NCBI GenBank assembly: GCA_002308915.1
Contig: DBWI01000021.1
Coordinates: 41,280 to 101,961, forward strand
DNA length: 60,682 nucleotides
Direction: 5' to 3'
DNA from: Christensenella sp. UBA1242
GTDB taxonomy: Bacteria > Bacillota > Clostridia > Christensenellales > UBA1242
Numbering within the stretch: the first letter of the stretch is position 1; each line of letters begins with the position of its first letter. The notes beneath the pieces were generated by a model. That model did no database searches. It saw only the letters and a program-made list of their open reading frames with translations, and had not been told where the DNA came from. The position numbers and the translations under genes were made by a program. This document shows, in pieces, positions 57,720-60,682 of this stretch.

Positions 57720-58076
57720 ATGAACGAAGATGTAGTTAAATTTTTATTTGATAACTTTACTTGCAGAAATTTGGGTGAAGACACATATCATATCACCTTG
57801 CCTTTATTTTATCCAGAAACAGACACTCAGTTTGTTCTTGGTGTTCAAATGAATGACCATCAATTGATTTTAAGTGACCTTGGTGAATTTGTAACAAAAG
57901 TGTTTAGAGTAAAACCAGACTTTTTCTTTAATGAAGATGTAAAGAAAATTTTGGAAAAATATGATGCAAAATATGAAAACGGAAAAATTATTAAAGAAAG
58001 CTTCACATATGATATTCAACCTGCAATTAGTGAATTTTGTTTCCTTTTGATTGTTTTGACAGACAAGCTGGTATAA
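57720..58076 (+). CDS. DUF1828-like small protein
   Basis: 118 residues. NFTCRNLGEDTYHITLPLFYPETD, VLGVQMNDHQLILSDLGEF and YDAKYENGKIIKESF resemble the DUF1828 pattern (small D/N-H and D-x-G positions followed by a helix). These are often near toxin-like or phage genes. Start ATG 57720 is chosen because GGAG is 6 nt upstream; the frame from 57708 is not. Transcribed with the upstream orphan, converging on rpoC. Confidence 0.6.
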   Translation: MNEDVVKFLFDNFTCRNLGEDTYHITLPLFYPETDTQFVLGVQMNDHQLILSDLGEFVTKVFRVKPDFFFNEDVKKILEKYDAKYENGKIIKESFTYDIQPAISEFCFLLIVLTDKLV

Positions 58077-58099
58077 TAAACAAATTGCAATAATTATAA

Positions 58100-58138
58100 A
58101 AAAAACTGTAAATTTTCACTTAATTTACAGTTTTTTTT
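58100..58138. terminator. Bidirectional terminator between the DUF1828-like gene and rpoC
   Basis: Perfect 13-bp stem AAAACTGTAAATT/AATTTACAGTTTT (58102-58114 and 58122-58134) with A and T runs on both sides. Confidence 0.9.
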
Positions 58139-58156
58139 ATTCATTTTTAACTATTT

Positions 58157-60682
58157 TTAACCTTCAACTTCAACAGGAAGTAATTCACGATATTGTTTAA
58201 GTCCTGTTCCAGCTGGAATAAGTTTACCAATAATTACGTTTTCTTTCAAGCCACGAAGCTTATCTTTTTTGCCCTTAAGAGCAGCATCTGTAAGAACTCT
58301 TGAAGTTTGCTCAAATGAAGCAGCTGACAAGAAACTTTCTGTTGCAAGAGCAGCTTTTGTTAAGCCAAGAAGTATTCTCTTCGCACTTGCAGGTTTTCCA
58401 CCTTCAGAAATAACTCTTTCATTTTCATCTTCATAAGCAAACACATCACATACTTCACCTGGAAGAAGTTTTGTGTCGCCAGCATCTTCAATTTTAACTT
58501 TCTTAAGCATTTGACGAATAATAACTTCAATATGTTTGTCGTTAATAGAAACATCTTGTGCTCTATAAACAGATATAACTTCACTCAAAAGATAATCTTG
58601 CAAACCTTTAAGACCTTTTGTTCTAAGAAGATCGCTTGGATTAATTGAACCTTCTGTTAATTGTGTTCCTGGTTCAACCTTATCACCATTCTTAACTTTT
58701 AAGTAAACTGGCTTTTTAACTTCATAAACAGCTTCTTCATCACTATTCTTTACTGTGATTATATAAAGCTTTGGTTCATCTTTGATTGAAACAGTACCAG
58801 ATATTTCACTAAGTCTTGCTTCACCTTTTGGTCTTCTTGCTTCAAAAATTTCTTCAACACGAGGCAAACCTTTTGTAATATCGGCAGCAACCGCAGCACC
58901 ACCAGTGTGGAATGTACGCATTGTAAGCTGTGTTCCTGGTTCACCAATACTTTGAGCAGCAATAATACCAACTGCTTCACCAATAGAAACTTCATCAAGA
59001 CCTGCCATGTTACGTCCATAACATCTTGCACAAACGCCATGACGTGAACGACAAGTAAGAAGTGTTCTTATTTCAACTTTTTCAATTCCAGCTGCTTCAA
59101 CAGCTTTTGCTTGTGGTTTTGTTATCATTGTATTTGCTTTAACAATAACTTCACCAGTTTGTGGATTAACTACATCATTAACTGCAAATCTTCCAGCAAT
59201 TCTATCTGCAAGACTTTCAAGAACAGTTTTGTCTTGAACAAGTGCAGTAACAGTAACACCCTTTACTTTTTCTCCAAGTGTTTCAAAACAGTCTTCTTCT
59301 GTAACAACAACATCTTGGCTTATATCAACAAGTCTTCTTGTTAAATAACCAGAGTCAGCCGTCTTCAAAGCTGTATCGGCAAGACCTTTACGGCCACCAC
59401 GAGAAGACAAGAAGTATTCAAGTGGAGTAAGTCCACCACGGAAAGATGAACGAATTGGAATATCAACTTTTTGACCAGATGCGTTAGCCATAATTCCACG
59501 CATTCCGCAAATACCATTAAGCTGAACGTTATTTCCACGGGCACCAGAAAGTACCATCATCTTAAGTGGGTTATAGTCATCTAAGTGTTCAATAACTGCT
59601 TGTTGAACTTTTGTTGTTGCATCAAACCATACGCCCATATTGGCAGTAAGTTTTTCATCAAGTGTAACAAGTCCCATAGCAAGTAATTGTTCGTTTTCTA
59701 ATGCTTTTTTGCTTGCTTCTTCCAATATTTGTTTCTTCTTTGGTGGTTCTTCCATATCATAAACGTTAATTGTCAATGAAGCAATTGTTGAATATTTGTA
59801 TCCAAGTTCCTTGAATCTATCAACCATTTTTGAACATTCTGTTGTTCCAAGTTTTTCAAAACAAGCAACTGTAATCTTCTTTAAATCACCTTTCATTACT
59901 GGATAGTTGATTTCAAGATCACAATAATCTTCTGGTTTTTCACGCTTTGTGAATCCCAAGTTTTGTGGAACTGCACGGTTGAATATAATTCTACCAACAG
60001 TTGTTACAAATCTCTTTGAATATTTTACTCCGTCAATTTCAACTGTTCTTCTCAATTGAATTTCTGCTTGAATATCAATTGCTTTTGTTTGGTATGCAAT
60101 AATAGCTTCATCTTCGCTAGTAAACATCATACCTTCACCCTTAACACCCTTCTTTGATTGTGTTAAGTAATAACAACCAATAACAATATCAAGACCTGGT
60201 GTAATAATTGGAGCACCATCGCTAAGTTTTAATATGTTGTTTGATGCAAGCATAAGAGTTCTTGCTTCTGTTCTTGCATCAATTGAAAGTGGAACGTGAA
60301 CAGGCATTTGGTCACCATCGAAGTCGGCATTAAATCCGGTACAAACTGATGGGTGAAGTCTGATTGCTCTACCTTCAACAAGAACTGGTTCAAAAGCTTG
60401 AATTGAAAGTCTGTGAAGTGAAGGAGCACGGTTCAAAAGTACTGGGTGATCTTTAATTACTTCACTAAGTACATCCCAAACAACTGGCTTTTCTCTTTCT
60501 ATTAAACGTTTTGCGCTCTTAATGTTGTTTGATTCATTAAGTTCAACTAATCTCTTTATAATAAATGGCTTAAACAATTCAAGTGCCATTTCTTTTGGAA
60601 GTCCACATTGATACATCTTAAGACTTGGACCAACTGCAATAACTGAACGGCCTGAGTAGTCAACACGTTTACCAAGTAAGTT
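58157..60682 (-). CDS. rpoC: DNA-directed RNA polymerase subunit beta' (5' end outside window)
   Basis: 842 codons seen, from NLLGKRVDYSGR through the stop. The catalytic NADFDGDQM (three Mg-binding Asp) is present, as are the trigger-loop/bridge-helix region with LLSARG-type GARGNNVQLNGICG, SSFRGGLTPLEYFLSSRG, the second zinc site (CRSRHGVCARCYG), and ASFEQTSRVLT. The frame is still open at the window edge, so at least the N-terminal third lies outside. Essential core transcription subunit; normally preceded by rpoB. Confidence 0.99.
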   Translation of the reverse strand, partial: NLLGKRVDYSGRSVIAVGPSLKMYQCGLPKEMALELFKPFIIKRLVELNESNNIKSAKRLIEREKPVVWDVLSEVIKDHPVLLNRAPSLHRLSIQAFEPVLVEGRAIRLHPSVCTGFNADFDGDQMPVHVPLSIDARTEARTLMLASNNILKLSDGAPIITPGLDIVIGCYYLTQSKKGVKGEGMMFTSEDEAIIAYQTKAIDIQAEIQLRRTVEIDGVKYSKRFVTTVGRIIFNRAVPQNLGFTKREKPEDYCDLEINYPVMKGDLKKITVACFEKLGTTECSKMVDRFKELGYKYSTIASLTINVYDMEEPPKKKQILEEASKKALENEQLLAMGLVTLDEKLTANMGVWFDATTKVQQAVIEHLDDYNPLKMMVLSGARGNNVQLNGICGMRGIMANASGQKVDIPIRSSFRGGLTPLEYFLSSRGGRKGLADTALKTADSGYLTRRLVDISQDVVVTEEDCFETLGEKVKGVTVTALVQDKTVLESLADRIAGRFAVNDVVNPQTGEVIVKANTMITKPQAKAVEAAGIEKVEIRTLLTCRSRHGVCARCYGRNMAGLDEVSIGEAVGIIAAQSIGEPGTQLTMRTFHTGGAAVAADITKGLPRVEEIFEARRPKGEARLSEISGTVSIKDEPKLYIITVKNSDEEAVYEVKKPVYLKVKNGDKVEPGTQLTEGSINPSDLLRTKGLKGLQDYLLSEVISVYRAQDVSINDKHIEVIIRQMLKKVKIEDAGDTKLLPGEVCDVFAYEDENERVISEGGKPASAKRILLGLTKAALATESFLSAASFEQTSRVLTDAALKGKKDKLRGLKENVIIGKLIPAGTGLKQYRELLPVEVEG

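Noticed and set aside
1..60682. CRISPR array
   Set aside because: No evenly spaced repeats of 25-40 bp were seen.

Overview
The window is AT-rich (roughly 30% GC by eye) and looks like the chromosome of an uncultured low-GC Bacillota, probably a host- or gut-associated clostridium-like lineage. The grounds are AGGAGG-type ribosome binding sites, TTGACA/TATAAT promoters, a tyrosyl T-box, SepF, a PdaB-type deacetylase, long-form HPF, a MazF/EndoA-like toxin, and large BspA-like surface proteins. The lineage is an inference; no rRNA is present. Both ends are cut genes: a YoaP-type domain at the left edge and rpoC at the right edge.

Layout. 0.6-3.4 kb: a three-gene operon (serine palmitoyltransferase-like enzyme plus two short-chain reductases) that looks like sphingoid-base synthesis. 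4.0-7.3 kb: a large repeat/LRR surface protein. 7.4-27.6 kb: mostly housekeeping on the minus strand (SSB-like protein, PdaB-like, clpX-clpP-tig, rluD-lspA-sepF, mazF with an unusual partner, acpS-recX-yigZ-tyrS behind a T-box, gap, rpiB, hpf, rsmD, alr), broken by plus-strand cdd-dtd and a hicB-hicA pair. 27.7-27.9 kb: tRNA-Gly(CCC) and tRNA-Lys(CTT). 27.9-33.2 kb: aquaporin, giant surface protein and MscS channel, flanked by a 43-44 bp direct repeat of the tRNA-Lys 3' end plus its terminator, the footprint expected of an integrated island. 33.2-46 kb: accessory zone of Nudix hydrolases, small hydrolases, transglutaminase-like and orphan genes, many singly transcribed and several apparently on leaderless mRNAs.

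The most unusual locus is 46.2-54.1 kb: six tightly overlapping plus-strand genes encoding an ornithine-decarboxylase-fold PLP enzyme, a radical SAM enzyme, an NAD-synthetase-like ATP-pyrophosphatase, a 714-residue fusion (degenerate J-like segment, eukaryotic-type NMN adenylyltransferase, phosphoribosyltransferase, GNAT acetyltransferase), a second radical SAM enzyme with a Cys-rich C-terminus, and a SelO-like pseudokinase. I do not recognise this combination. It reads as a pathway that builds an NAD-like or other nucleotide-linked metabolite (PRPP transfer, adenylylation, amidation, radical modification, acetylation), possibly ending with nucleotide transfer by the SelO-like protein. That function is inference.

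54.1-58.1 kb holds a coiled-coil protein, a methyltransferase-like protein, a MutT Nudix enzyme and several orphans; 58.16 kb to the end is rpoC. No integrase, transposase, CRISPR array or rRNA was seen.
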